Position numbers and translations under genes: made by a program
The notes under the pieces: model-generated
What the model was told of the DNA's origin: nothing
Database searches by the model: none
The model's input: only the letters and a program-made list of their open reading frames with translations
NCBI GenBank assembly: GCA_039111535.1
Contig: JBCCIM010000056.1
Location: forward strand, 1-32,624
Direction of reading: 5' to 3'
DNA: 32,624 nucleotides
Source: Bacteroidota bacterium
Lineage (GTDB): Bacteria > Bacteroidota > Rhodothermia > Rhodothermales > JAHQVL01
In this document: positions 24,542 to 31,992 of the stretch, piece by piece
Layout of the letters: each line of letters begins with the position of its first letter
Position numbering within the stretch: position 1 is the stretch's first letter

Positions 24542-25525
24542 ATGGACGCAATAAACAGAATTGGCGTTTATACCAGTGGAGGGGATGCTCCGGGCATGAA
24601 TGCGTGTCTTCGTGCTGTCGTGAGAACTGCGATATCGAATGATTTAGAAGTGGTTGGCATCCGGCGAGGCTATGCTGGCATGATTGAAGGCGACTTCTGC
24701 GAAATGGAAGCAAGATCTGTCTCCAACATCCTCCAGATGGGCGGCACAATTTTAAAGAGTGCCCGCTCTGACGAATTTCGCACGAAAGAAGGCCGGGCAA
24801 TAGCTGCGGACATGCTCCGCAAAGCCAACGTCGAAGCCCTGGTAGGCATTGGTGGGGATGGCTCATTGAAAGGCGCTGCGCTTTTTCACGAAGAGCATGG
24901 ATTTCCTGTAGTGGGATGCCCGGGTACCATCGATAATGACCTTTTTGGTACAGATGAGACCATTGGTTACGATACAGCGCTAAATACTGCGCTGGAAAAT
25001 ATAGATCGGATACGCGATACGGCAGATGCCCATAACAGGCTTTTTCTGGTAGAGGTCATGGGTCGTGATGCCGGTTTTATTGCGCTGAACTGTGCGGTAG
25101 GTGGCGGTGCCGAACTGGTACTGATCCCGGAAACCCTCACTGATATGCAATCCGTTAAGGATCGCATCCACTCCCTGATGTCTGCGCAGGCGCGTTCTTC
25201 GATTGCCATTGTGGCTGAAGGGGAAGATTTTGGCGGTGCAACACGCATTGCTGAAGCTTTAAAAGGAGACCCGGTGTTTGATTACATCGACTTGCGTGTA
25301 TGTATTTTGGGCCACACCCAGCGCGGTGGTTCGCCAAACGCTCGAGATCGGGTATTGGCAAGCCGGCTTGGGTCGCACGCAGTAGATGCTTTGCTTGAAG
25401 GACATACCAGCGTAATGGTGGGAATCGTGAACCACGAAATCAAACTCACCCCCATGCGCAACGTATGGAGCCGCAAAAAGAACATCGACTACGAATTGCT
25501 ACGGCTCACCGAACTACTTTCTTAA
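24542..25525 (+). CDS. pfkA: ATP-dependent 6-phosphofructokinase
   Basis: The enzyme (327 aa) phosphorylates fructose 6-phosphate in glycolysis. The sequence shows TSGGDAPGMNA (12–22), the nucleotide loop GGDGS (104–108) and PGTIDND (127–133) with Asp131 as the catalytic base, then MGRDAG (173–178) and GHTQRGGSP. Gly after GGD and Gly in PGTIDND indicate the ATP-using rather than the PPi-using class. ATG at 24542 is the natural start; length matches the bacterial ATP-PFK family (about 320 aa). It lies 66 bases after the DUF1460 gene. Confidence 0.97.
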   Translation: MDAINRIGVYTSGGDAPGMNACLRAVVRTAISNDLEVVGIRRGYAGMIEGDFCEMEARSVSNILQMGGTILKSARSDEFRTKEGRAIAADMLRKANVEALVGIGGDGSLKGAALFHEEHGFPVVGCPGTIDNDLFGTDETIGYDTALNTALENIDRIRDTADAHNRLFLVEVMGRDAGFIALNCAVGGGAELVLIPETLTDMQSVKDRIHSLMSAQARSSIAIVAEGEDFGGATRIAEALKGDPVFDYIDLRVCILGHTQRGGSPNARDRVLASRLGSHAVDALLEGHTSVMVGIVNHEIKLTPMRNVWSRKKNIDYELLRLTELLS

Positions 25526-25557
25526 CTCCTGAGACCCATTGAGTGCACGTGCGAGAG

Positions 25558-26295
25558 ATGAAACACTACCCTCCTGTAGGCGAAGCTAAAGGCAAGAAAA
25601 AAGAAGTTGCATTGATGTTCGACGCCGTGGCGCCACGGTATGATTTACTGAACAGACTCCTCAGCGGGGGGATTGATCGCAGCTGGCGAAAAGCAGCCGT
25701 TAACATGCTTGCCCCACACAAACCCAAGCGCATCCTCGACCTGGCAACGGGTACGGCAGACCTGGCTATCGAAGCCATCAGGTTGAACCCCGAGAAAATT
25801 GTTGGGGTGGATATCGCGGAAGAGATGCTCAAAATTGGACGTGAAAAGCTCCGCAAAATCAACCTGGACGACCGGATTACGTTACAGCGCGGCGATGCAG
25901 AGAAATTACCATTCTCTGATTCTCAGTTCGATGGCGCAATGGTCTCTTTTGGGGTGCGCAACTTCGAAAATTTGCAAAAAGGGCTGAAAGAAATCCGTCG
26001 GGTGCTAAAGCCTGGTGGTGCGCTGGTGATTCTTGAATTCAGCCGGCCGCGTGCTTTTCCTATCAAACAGTTCTACGGGATTTACAGCAAGTATATCATG
26101 CCCGCGATAGGTAAACTCTTTTCGAAATCCAGCAGTGGGGCTTACAAATATCTACCTGATTCAATTGCTGTATTTCCGGATGGGGATAACTTTCTGGCCG
26201 AGCTTGAAGCGGCAGGATATGAAAACAGGGAAGCAAAACGGCTCACGTTTGGCGTGGCTTCGCTTTACAAAGGCGTGGTGCCCGGTAAAAAATAA
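25558..26295 (+). CDS. menG: Demethylmenaquinone methyltransferase (MenG/UbiE)
   Basis: A class I SAM-dependent methyltransferase of 245 aa that performs the last methylation of menaquinone. The family opening VALMFDAVAPRYDLLNRLLS, the SAM-binding motif ILDLATGTADLA, and the later FGVRNFENLQKGLKEI, LKPGGALVILEFSRP and YKYLPDSIAVFP blocks are diagnostic of UbiE/MenG. Related bacteria use menaquinone rather than ubiquinone, so MenG is the more likely role (inference). ATG at 25558 is preferred over GTG at 25543. Its end faces the minus-strand kinase gene 42 bases away; no clear terminator separates them. Confidence 0.95.
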   Translation: MKHYPPVGEAKGKKKEVALMFDAVAPRYDLLNRLLSGGIDRSWRKAAVNMLAPHKPKRILDLATGTADLAIEAIRLNPEKIVGVDIAEEMLKIGREKLRKINLDDRITLQRGDAEKLPFSDSQFDGAMVSFGVRNFENLQKGLKEIRRVLKPGGALVILEFSRPRAFPIKQFYGIYSKYIMPAIGKLFSKSSSGAYKYLPDSIAVFPDGDNFLAELEAAGYENREAKRLTFGVASLYKGVVPGKK

Positions 26296-26337
26296 GTGGA
26301 AGGTTCAGGTGCGGTAGGGATAAAGGTGCTGTGTAGC

Positions 26338-26778
26338 CTAGCGTCCGTTTTTAACGTGGCTGTTGAGATACTTGGTCAGGCGGACTTCATTCACTTTGCC
26401 CTGGCTTGAGTATTCTACATGGTCCATGAGCCGGCGCATGATATGCACCCCAAATCCGCCAGCTTGCCGGCGTTTGGCTAACTCAAAAATATCTGGTTCG
26501 TTGTATTCTTTAGGGCGGAATGCTACGCCTTTATCTCGAATACAGACGGTAAAGCGGTCGGAATCGACGATGACCTTTATGTTGAGCTCGTGAGAGTCTT
26601 CACCGCTGTACGCGTGTTTGATCACGTTGGTACAAGCCTCATCAACGGCCACCTTGAATTGCTCGACGGACTGTGTATTGAAGCCCGCCTCGACAGTGTG
26701 CGTTTCAATAAAACGACGCACATCCTCAAGGTAACGTGTCGAACTCGGTATGGTCAGTTTGTACGTTGAACTAGCCAC
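26338..26778 (-). CDS. RsbW/SpoIIAB-like anti-sigma serine kinase (HATPase_c_2)
   Basis: A protein of 146 aa of the GHKL ATPase superfamily. The N box reads EACTNVIKHAY, the G1 box IRDKGVAF and the G2 box GGFGVHIMRRLMD, typical of partner-switching kinases. Such proteins bind a target, usually a sigma factor, and phosphorylate a STAS antagonist. The start appears to be GTG at 26776–26778. It is the last gene of a three-gene minus-strand cassette, 56 bases after the STAS gene. No sigma-factor gene is adjacent, so its target is unknown. Confidence 0.92.
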   Translation of the reverse strand: MASSTYKLTIPSSTRYLEDVRRFIETHTVEAGFNTQSVEQFKVAVDEACTNVIKHAYSGEDSHELNIKVIVDSDRFTVCIRDKGVAFRPKEYNEPDIFELAKRRQAGGFGVHIMRRLMDHVEYSSQGKVNEVRLTKYLNSHVKNGR

Positions 26779-26834
26779 GGGGATCGTGTTGCGTTTGGTT
26801 GCAGAAGCAGTATTGAATCGAAAGTATCATTGGA

Positions 26835-27197
26835 CTATTCAGCGGTTTGCTGTGCGTCAAATTTTTCGATGGCTTCCTCTTCTGTATCAACGATGTCGAA
26901 GAGCATCGGAAAGCCAAGGAGGTCAAACACGTTGAACACCTTGGGTTGTAATGCGGCGATTTTGATGTCACCACCTTTGGAGCGCAAATCTTCAATGTAG
27001 GCCATAAATACACCCAGGCCGGCGCTCGATATATAGTTCAGGTTGGCACCGTTCACCACAATTTGGTAAATGCTGTCATCCTGGCACTTTTTTATAGCTG
27101 CTTCCAGCTCAGATGCGGTATGCGCATCCAGTTCTCCTTTGAGATCCAGTACGTTAACTGATTGCAACGATCTAAATCCGACTGAAAAATTACTCAT
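26835..27197 (-). CDS. STAS-domain anti-sigma factor antagonist (RsbV/SpoIIAA-like)
   Basis: A single STAS domain of 120 aa. The strand VNVLDLKGELDAHTASELE is typical, and the motif NYISSAGLGVF contains the serines at the usual phosphorylation position. Phosphorylation by the downstream kinase and dephosphorylation by the upstream phosphatase would switch its binding state. An ATG at 27195–27197 with AGGA upstream is preferred over the GTG two codons earlier. It lies 42 bases downstream of the phosphatase gene. The C-terminus is acidic (DTEEEAIEKFDAQQTAE). Confidence 0.93.
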   Translation of the reverse strand: MSNFSVGFRSLQSVNVLDLKGELDAHTASELEAAIKKCQDDSIYQIVVNGANLNYISSAGLGVFMAYIEDLRSKGGDIKIAALQPKVFNVFDLLGFPMLFDIVDTEEEAIEKFDAQQTAE

Positions 27198-27239
27198 ATG
27201 CACAGGTCCTCTAGTACGCTTGGGTAAAATTCAAAATGG

Positions 27240-29486
27240 TCAATCTATTTTCTGCTCAATTTGGGCAGCACTTTTTTTGGCTTTTACGCTGTTTGATTGC
27301 GCTGAAGCCAGGTTGATACCGTTCCATTTAAGCACCACAAGGGTCATGTCGTCGTCATACGACTCGATGCCCAGGAAGCCATCCAGGTCACCGAGGATGG
27401 CATCATGAATGCCCTCAGCGTCTTCGTGGCGGTGCTGTTTTAAAGATTCCAGGAGCCGGTCATATCCGTATTCTTCGCCTTCTACGTCACGGCTCTCAAC
27501 AACACCATCCGTGTAAAGCACAAATACGTCACCCGGGTTTAACGAAATACGCTCTTCTTGCAGCGTTTTCTCGAACAACTGCCCGCGGTCCAGGCCGAGT
27601 CCCAGGCCGGCCGGGCGCAGGTATCGCGCATTGCCGGCCAGGTCAATCATCGCAACCGGACAATGGCCCGCACGACCCATGGTGAACTCTTCCGTTTTAA
27701 GGTTGAGCATCCCGTAAATCGCAGAGATAAATACGTTTTTCTCCAGTGAGTGGGCAAGGGCTGCATTGGCATGCCGCAAAAACTCCGAAGGATTGGGGGC
27801 CAGCCGCGAAACAGACTGGAAAATGCCCTGCATTTCTGCCATATAAAAAGCAGCCGAAGCGCCTTTACCAGACACGTCACCGATAACGAGGCAGAGCCGT
27901 TCATCATCAAGGGCAAGAAAATCATAATAGTCCCCACCAACACGTTCAGCAGATACGTTGGAGGCCGCAATGGTCAGGCCATCAACCACTGGTACGTGCT
28001 GCGGCAGCAGTTTGCGCTGTACTTCGCGTGCAATGTCGAGTTCACTGGCAAGCCGTTCTTTTTCGAGTTGCTCTTCGAAAAGCCGGGCATTGTCCATGGC
28101 AATCGCTGCCTGGGCGGCATAAACCTGGATGGCGTCGATGTCATCTTGCTCAAAGCCATGGGTGACATCTTTGGTTACAAACAGGATGCCGAGGGTCTCT
28201 TCACGAGCAATGAGAGGCACAGCCAGCATACTGCCAAACCCGTCGCCGGGCCGTACGCTCAGGCGGTGGTCCGCTGCTGCTTCACCCAGGTATATATAGG
28301 CGCCCGATGCAGACACATCAGAAAAGAGAGAAACGGTATCAACCAACCGGCTGACGCGTCCGGGAGTCACCTTGTTGGTGGCAACAATTTGAGGCGTAAG
28401 AGAGCCTGATTGGGGGTCCGCTACGGCGAGCCAGGAGGCCTGGGCTGAGCCGGCTTCAACGGGAGACGCGGCAATTTGTGCATAAAGACGCTCCGGGTCA
28501 GAGGCCTGGTTAATCAGCTCTGTAAGGGAGTGCATCACTGCCCGTTCGTGCTCTTTGCGCTGGAAGTCGCCCGTTGTTGGGAGATGAAAGAGCAGCAAGA
28601 GGAGGGACGCTGTGCAATACAATACACCAAAACCAATGCCCAGCATTACAAAGATGTTGAGTCCGTAATTGTAGAACTGAATGTATACAAACAAGTCCTG
28701 CAAGAACGGAGAAGGATTTGGCAGCGGGCCGGCGTCTACACTGGTCAGCAAAAATATGAGTAGCAAGGTCGAGAGACTGATACTGATCAGCTTCTCTTTG
28801 AAATTCAGATAGACAATCCACGAAGCGCGCAGGGAGTTAACCACCATCAGCCCAAGGGGCGGGATGAGGGCAATGACCTGTAGGATATTGGGGTCCTCGC
28901 GCGGTGACTTCATGAAGAAAGTGAGCGAGGCCACAACCATGGCGGCCATCATCAAATACCAGTTACGCTGTGCTGTTTTTGTACGCTTGAAGAGCACCAG
29001 ATCTTTGATCCGGAAGATCATGTAAAGCGTGAAAATTAGCGCAAAAAGGCTTAAAAAGGTGGATTTGAAAATGGTTGTGACAACGAGTGGGGCGCCTGTG
29101 TTGTAATCAAATTCATCAACAGCATCAAAGACATCAATCAGCTCTGCATCGCGCCCAAAAGAAGTGAGCGGGATGGCCGCAGAGATAAAGAGCAGGCCCA
29201 GCAGCAGCATTGTCCAGAATACACGCGCCGGCGATGCTGAGCGCGCCTTGTAGCTTTTATGCAAGAGCAGCCACAATGCACCAAATCCAAGAAATACAAC
29301 CAGGTTATACAGGAAGAAATAGGACCCGCTCACCTGCGTTTCCGAATTCATCGAGATGACCTGAAAGAAGAAACCATACCCGAATGAGATCACCACAAGG
29401 GCGAGCAGCACAGCATACCCCAATCTCGAGCCTGGAGAGAAAGCTCGAAATCGCTCAGATATTTGTTCGGGTGATAATACAGACAT
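27240..29486 (-). CDS. Membrane GAF–PP2C (SpoIIE/RsbU-type) phosphatase
   Basis: A 748-aa sensor phosphatase. Residues of about 20–302 contain roughly eight hydrophobic segments. Residues of about 317–468 form a GAF domain (GFGSMLAVPLIAREETLGILFV). A short coiled linker (ARLFEEQLEKERLASELDIAREVQRKLLP) leads to the PP2C/SpoIIE domain at about 500–720. Metal-binding acids are visible in VGGDYYDF (Asp519), IGDVSGKG (Asp537), YTDGV (Asp660) and DDDMT (711–713). It would dephosphorylate the STAS protein encoded next in response to a membrane or GAF-sensed signal. It is the first gene of the operon, with ATG at 29484–29486. Confidence 0.95.
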   Translation of the reverse strand: MSVLSPEQISERFRAFSPGSRLGYAVLLALVVISFGYGFFFQVISMNSETQVSGSYFFLYNLVVFLGFGALWLLLHKSYKARSASPARVFWTMLLLGLLFISAAIPLTSFGRDAELIDVFDAVDEFDYNTGAPLVVTTIFKSTFLSLFALIFTLYMIFRIKDLVLFKRTKTAQRNWYLMMAAMVVASLTFFMKSPREDPNILQVIALIPPLGLMVVNSLRASWIVYLNFKEKLISISLSTLLLIFLLTSVDAGPLPNPSPFLQDLFVYIQFYNYGLNIFVMLGIGFGVLYCTASLLLLLFHLPTTGDFQRKEHERAVMHSLTELINQASDPERLYAQIAASPVEAGSAQASWLAVADPQSGSLTPQIVATNKVTPGRVSRLVDTVSLFSDVSASGAYIYLGEAAADHRLSVRPGDGFGSMLAVPLIAREETLGILFVTKDVTHGFEQDDIDAIQVYAAQAAIAMDNARLFEEQLEKERLASELDIAREVQRKLLPQHVPVVDGLTIAASNVSAERVGGDYYDFLALDDERLCLVIGDVSGKGASAAFYMAEMQGIFQSVSRLAPNPSEFLRHANAALAHSLEKNVFISAIYGMLNLKTEEFTMGRAGHCPVAMIDLAGNARYLRPAGLGLGLDRGQLFEKTLQEERISLNPGDVFVLYTDGVVESRDVEGEEYGYDRLLESLKQHRHEDAEGIHDAILGDLDGFLGIESYDDDMTLVVLKWNGINLASAQSNSVKAKKSAAQIEQKID

Positions 29487-29583
29487 GCGCTGCGGTCAGG
29501 CTGCTGTGTAGCTGCGAACGAAACAACAGGGCAATGCTGACACGCTGTTTCGGGGTTATAAGACCATCAGTAGTACTGTGGCC

Positions 29584-29629
29584 GTAACAATTTGTTACAC
29601 TTCCGGCCCAGATGTACCTGACCGGAAGT
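29584..29629. promoter_or_regulatory. Adjacent palindrome and hairpin in the divergent region
   Basis: GTAACAA-T-TTGTTAC (29584–29598) is a perfect seven-base inverted repeat with a one-base centre, the shape of a dimeric regulator's operator. It is followed directly by ACTTCCGG (29599–29606) and CCGGAAGT (29622–29629) with a 15-base loop. No T-run follows. The location, about 100 bases upstream of the phosphatase start, suits control of the phosphatase operon. The regulator is unknown. Confidence 0.4.
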
Positions 29630-29842
29630 TACGCATTACCCAAACCTTCTGCATGGTTTTTGCCTGTAGCGTGCTGAAAAAATAGCAGCACCTCGCGGGC
29701 TGGCCCCAAACCGCTGATCGAGCTATCTAAAAGACTGTTTTGGCGTACCTTGGCGCCGGATTTGCCAAGATTTTATCCGTTCGCATTTTAACTCATTTAT
29801 AAGGTAACTTCGGTGGAATTCTCTCGTAGAATCGCCATGGTC

Positions 29843-29871
29843 CACCAAACATCTCGTTGAGAGGTGTTTTT
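29843..29871 (+). terminator. Terminator-like hairpin in the leader of the repeat-protein gene
   Basis: CACC and TCTC (29843–29846 and 29852–29855) pair with GAGA and GGTG (29859–29866) around a GTT loop, with a five-base bulge, and TTTTT follows at 29867–29871. An alternative pairing uses AAACA with TGTTT. It is 52 bases upstream of the repeat-protein start, so it could be an attenuator or the end of a short leader RNA. The bulge makes it weaker than a standard terminator. Confidence 0.3.
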
Positions 29872-29923
29872 GTGATGACAGAAAGATGCTGAAAATTGAT
29901 ATTAGACAGGAATTGGGCGCCTT

Positions 29924-31903
29924 ATGAGACAAAATCCTTTTGTTCGCTGGCAACTCTGGGTATTGGGAGGGATAACGCTGCTTCTAATGTTCCGCGTACT
30001 TTCCGGTCCACCTCCGCGTAGCGGACTGGTGGTTATGGAGCGTATGCATGCCGAATCGCTTGTACAGAAGGCTTTTGAAGTTGAGCGCGCAATCGAAGTG
30101 TCTGTAGAAGGGCAGGGGTCATTCCAGTTTGCTGAGACGGGTGATAAAGACCTCGCTGCCTATGCCTGGATCATTGATGCCGAAACCCGCGAGCCCGTGT
30201 GGCAAATGGATCAAAACAACACCGTGCGAAGCAAAGGGTCTCTTGCAACCGTATCTGATGAATTGCGGCTGAAAGCCGGCACCTATCACCTCATTTTTGC
30301 TTCTTATGGCAATGTGCTCGACGGCCGGCTCAACCGCGACCAGCGCGAAGAATCTGATTGGGAAGACGATGAACGCGACTGGTATGTAGTGCTCAACCTC
30401 GTTGATGGAAAAGAAACAGATGTTCACCACAAACATGTGGATGCCCAGGATGCGCCGGTCTTTAACGGAGAACGTCTCGTGTGGCATTCAGGCCCGGTGA
30501 AAAACAAAGCCAAACGCTCTTACCTCTTTGACGTTACTGCCCCAACAACTTTCACTGTACGTGCAACAGGCGAATTCTCCGAGGATGTAAACGATTATGG
30601 CTACATCGTAAACGAACTTTCCGGAGAGCGTGTTTGGGAAATGAAGCACGACAATACAATGCCCGCCGGTGGTGTTGCTGAGAATCGGATGGTATCAGCC
30701 AAGCTTGATCTCAATCCCGGCGTTTATCGGATTGCGTACAACTCGGATGCTACCCATGCATACGATGGATGGAAAGGCAACCCACCTTACAACCCGGCTG
30801 GATGGGGCATCAGCCTGACAACCGACGAGAATAGCCAGCCTGTTTTGGCATTTGACCCGTGGACAACCCGGCAGCCGATGCTTTCGATGTTGTCGAATAC
30901 CGATGATGCGCTCAAGGTTGCAACATTCCGTGTACATCAAAAGCAGCGATTTGTGTTGTATGGGCTCGGCGAAATGAAGCGCAATGACCGGTATGATTAC
31001 GGTTGGATCGAGCGCATGCCGGCCAATACCGCTGGCGTTGATGCTTATTTTATTGAAGATGTAGAGGATCGTCATCCTGACAGCGATCGTTCTGTGTGGG
31101 AAATGACCTACGAAGCGTCACAACCTGCCGGTGGTGACGATAGCAACAGACGTTCCGTTAGCTTTGTAGACCTCGTGCCTGATCTATATACATTGTACTA
31201 TCGGACCGATGGTTCACACTCTTTCTCTGAATGGTCCAACGGCGAGCCGGCAGAAAGCGAGCGCTGGGGCGTTGCCATGTTCGACCTCGATGGCATGGGT
31301 GATATCGATATTGTAGAACAGCTCGACCTGGCCGCCCATTTTCATGAAGGGGAGCATGAGGAGCGCATCGAAGAAGAGCTTGCGATTCAACTGGAAGGGC
31401 TCGAAGAAATTGAGGCGCAGGTAGCAACTGCCGTTGAAGCCGCTGTTGAAGCTGCAGTTAGCGCCGAACTGGCCTATGTAGCTCCTGCTGAACCTGCTGC
31501 GCCGTTACCCCCATCTGCATTGTTTTTTGAACCCTCTGACGTATTGATTTCCATGAACAAACTTGGAAACGACGTTGATCGGTACGAAACACTTGAATTG
31601 CAGGGATGGGCGCGCTTGCGCGTTGTCGCTGTGGGCGAAATCACCCCGAGTGGCAACCAGTACGATTATGGGTACATCACCAAAGCTAGTACTGGTGAGA
31701 AGGTTTGGGAGATGAAACTCGATAATACCGAGGCCGCCGGCGGTGATGAAGCCAACCGTATTTTTGATGGTACCGTTGAGCTTTCTGCCGGCACCTATCG
31801 TGTGCACTTCAAAACCGACGCCACACACTCTTTTGGTGGATTCAATACACCGCAGCCGGCGTTACCTGATGCCTGGGGCATCACAATCGCCCGCGATAGA
31901 TAA
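29924..31903 (+). CDS. Membrane-anchored protein with four copies of an unrecognised domain
   Basis: A protein of 659 aa that I do not recognise. A single hydrophobic segment (about residues 10–26) after MRQNPFVRWQ suggests an inner-membrane signal anchor with the rest in the periplasm. Four repeats of about 100–120 residues follow, roughly 54–160, 199–299, 332–453 and 553–656. Shared landmarks are YGYI/YGWI/YAWI, VWEM or VWQM, DNT, AGG, NR, G-x-Y, SDATH or TDGSH, and WGI. Repeat 1 is the most divergent. An Ala/Glu-rich segment (about 473–520) and a Pro-rich stretch separate repeats 3 and 4. The strand pattern suggests beta-sandwiches. It is divergent from the phosphatase operon and lies 89 bases upstream of prmA. 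Confidence 0.85.
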   Translation: MRQNPFVRWQLWVLGGITLLLMFRVLSGPPPRSGLVVMERMHAESLVQKAFEVERAIEVSVEGQGSFQFAETGDKDLAAYAWIIDAETREPVWQMDQNNTVRSKGSLATVSDELRLKAGTYHLIFASYGNVLDGRLNRDQREESDWEDDERDWYVVLNLVDGKETDVHHKHVDAQDAPVFNGERLVWHSGPVKNKAKRSYLFDVTAPTTFTVRATGEFSEDVNDYGYIVNELSGERVWEMKHDNTMPAGGVAENRMVSAKLDLNPGVYRIAYNSDATHAYDGWKGNPPYNPAGWGISLTTDENSQPVLAFDPWTTRQPMLSMLSNTDDALKVATFRVHQKQRFVLYGLGEMKRNDRYDYGWIERMPANTAGVDAYFIEDVEDRHPDSDRSVWEMTYEASQPAGGDDSNRRSVSFVDLVPDLYTLYYRTDGSHSFSEWSNGEPAESERWGVAMFDLDGMGDIDIVEQLDLAAHFHEGEHEERIEEELAIQLEGLEEIEAQVATAVEAAVEAAVSAELAYVAPAEPAAPLPPSALFFEPSDVLISMNKLGNDVDRYETLELQGWARLRVVAVGEITPSGNQYDYGYITKASTGEKVWEMKLDNTEAAGGDEANRIFDGTVELSAGTYRVHFKTDATHSFGGFNTPQPALPDAWGITIARDR

Positions 31904-31992
31904 TGCTTCGGTTTCTCAAGCGCCTCCTGTGTGTTTAGAAACCTTTCCGGCATAGCAGGATATGTCTTCCTTTTGATGCAAAAGGCGATCCT

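Larger units (their letters stand above)
29487..29923. other. 437-base divergent intergenic region rich in inverted repeats
   Basis: This gap separates the minus-strand phosphatase operon from the plus-strand repeat protein, so it must hold promoters for both. I found several inverted repeats: CGAAACA/TGTTTCG (29519–29525 and 29546–29552), GTAACAATTTGTTAC (29584–29598), an eight-base stem at 29599–29629, GTGCTG/CAGCAC (29671–29676 and 29686–29691), and a terminator-like structure at 29843–29871. No open reading frame of note and no exact TAnnTTTG box were found. Confidence 0.5.

Noticed and set aside
27750-28409. 219-codon + strand open frame inside the phosphatase gene
   Set aside because: It lies antisense to the GAF and PP2C coding region, whose domains and catalytic residues are clear. 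Its product has no recognisable domain and it has no separate ribosome-binding site.
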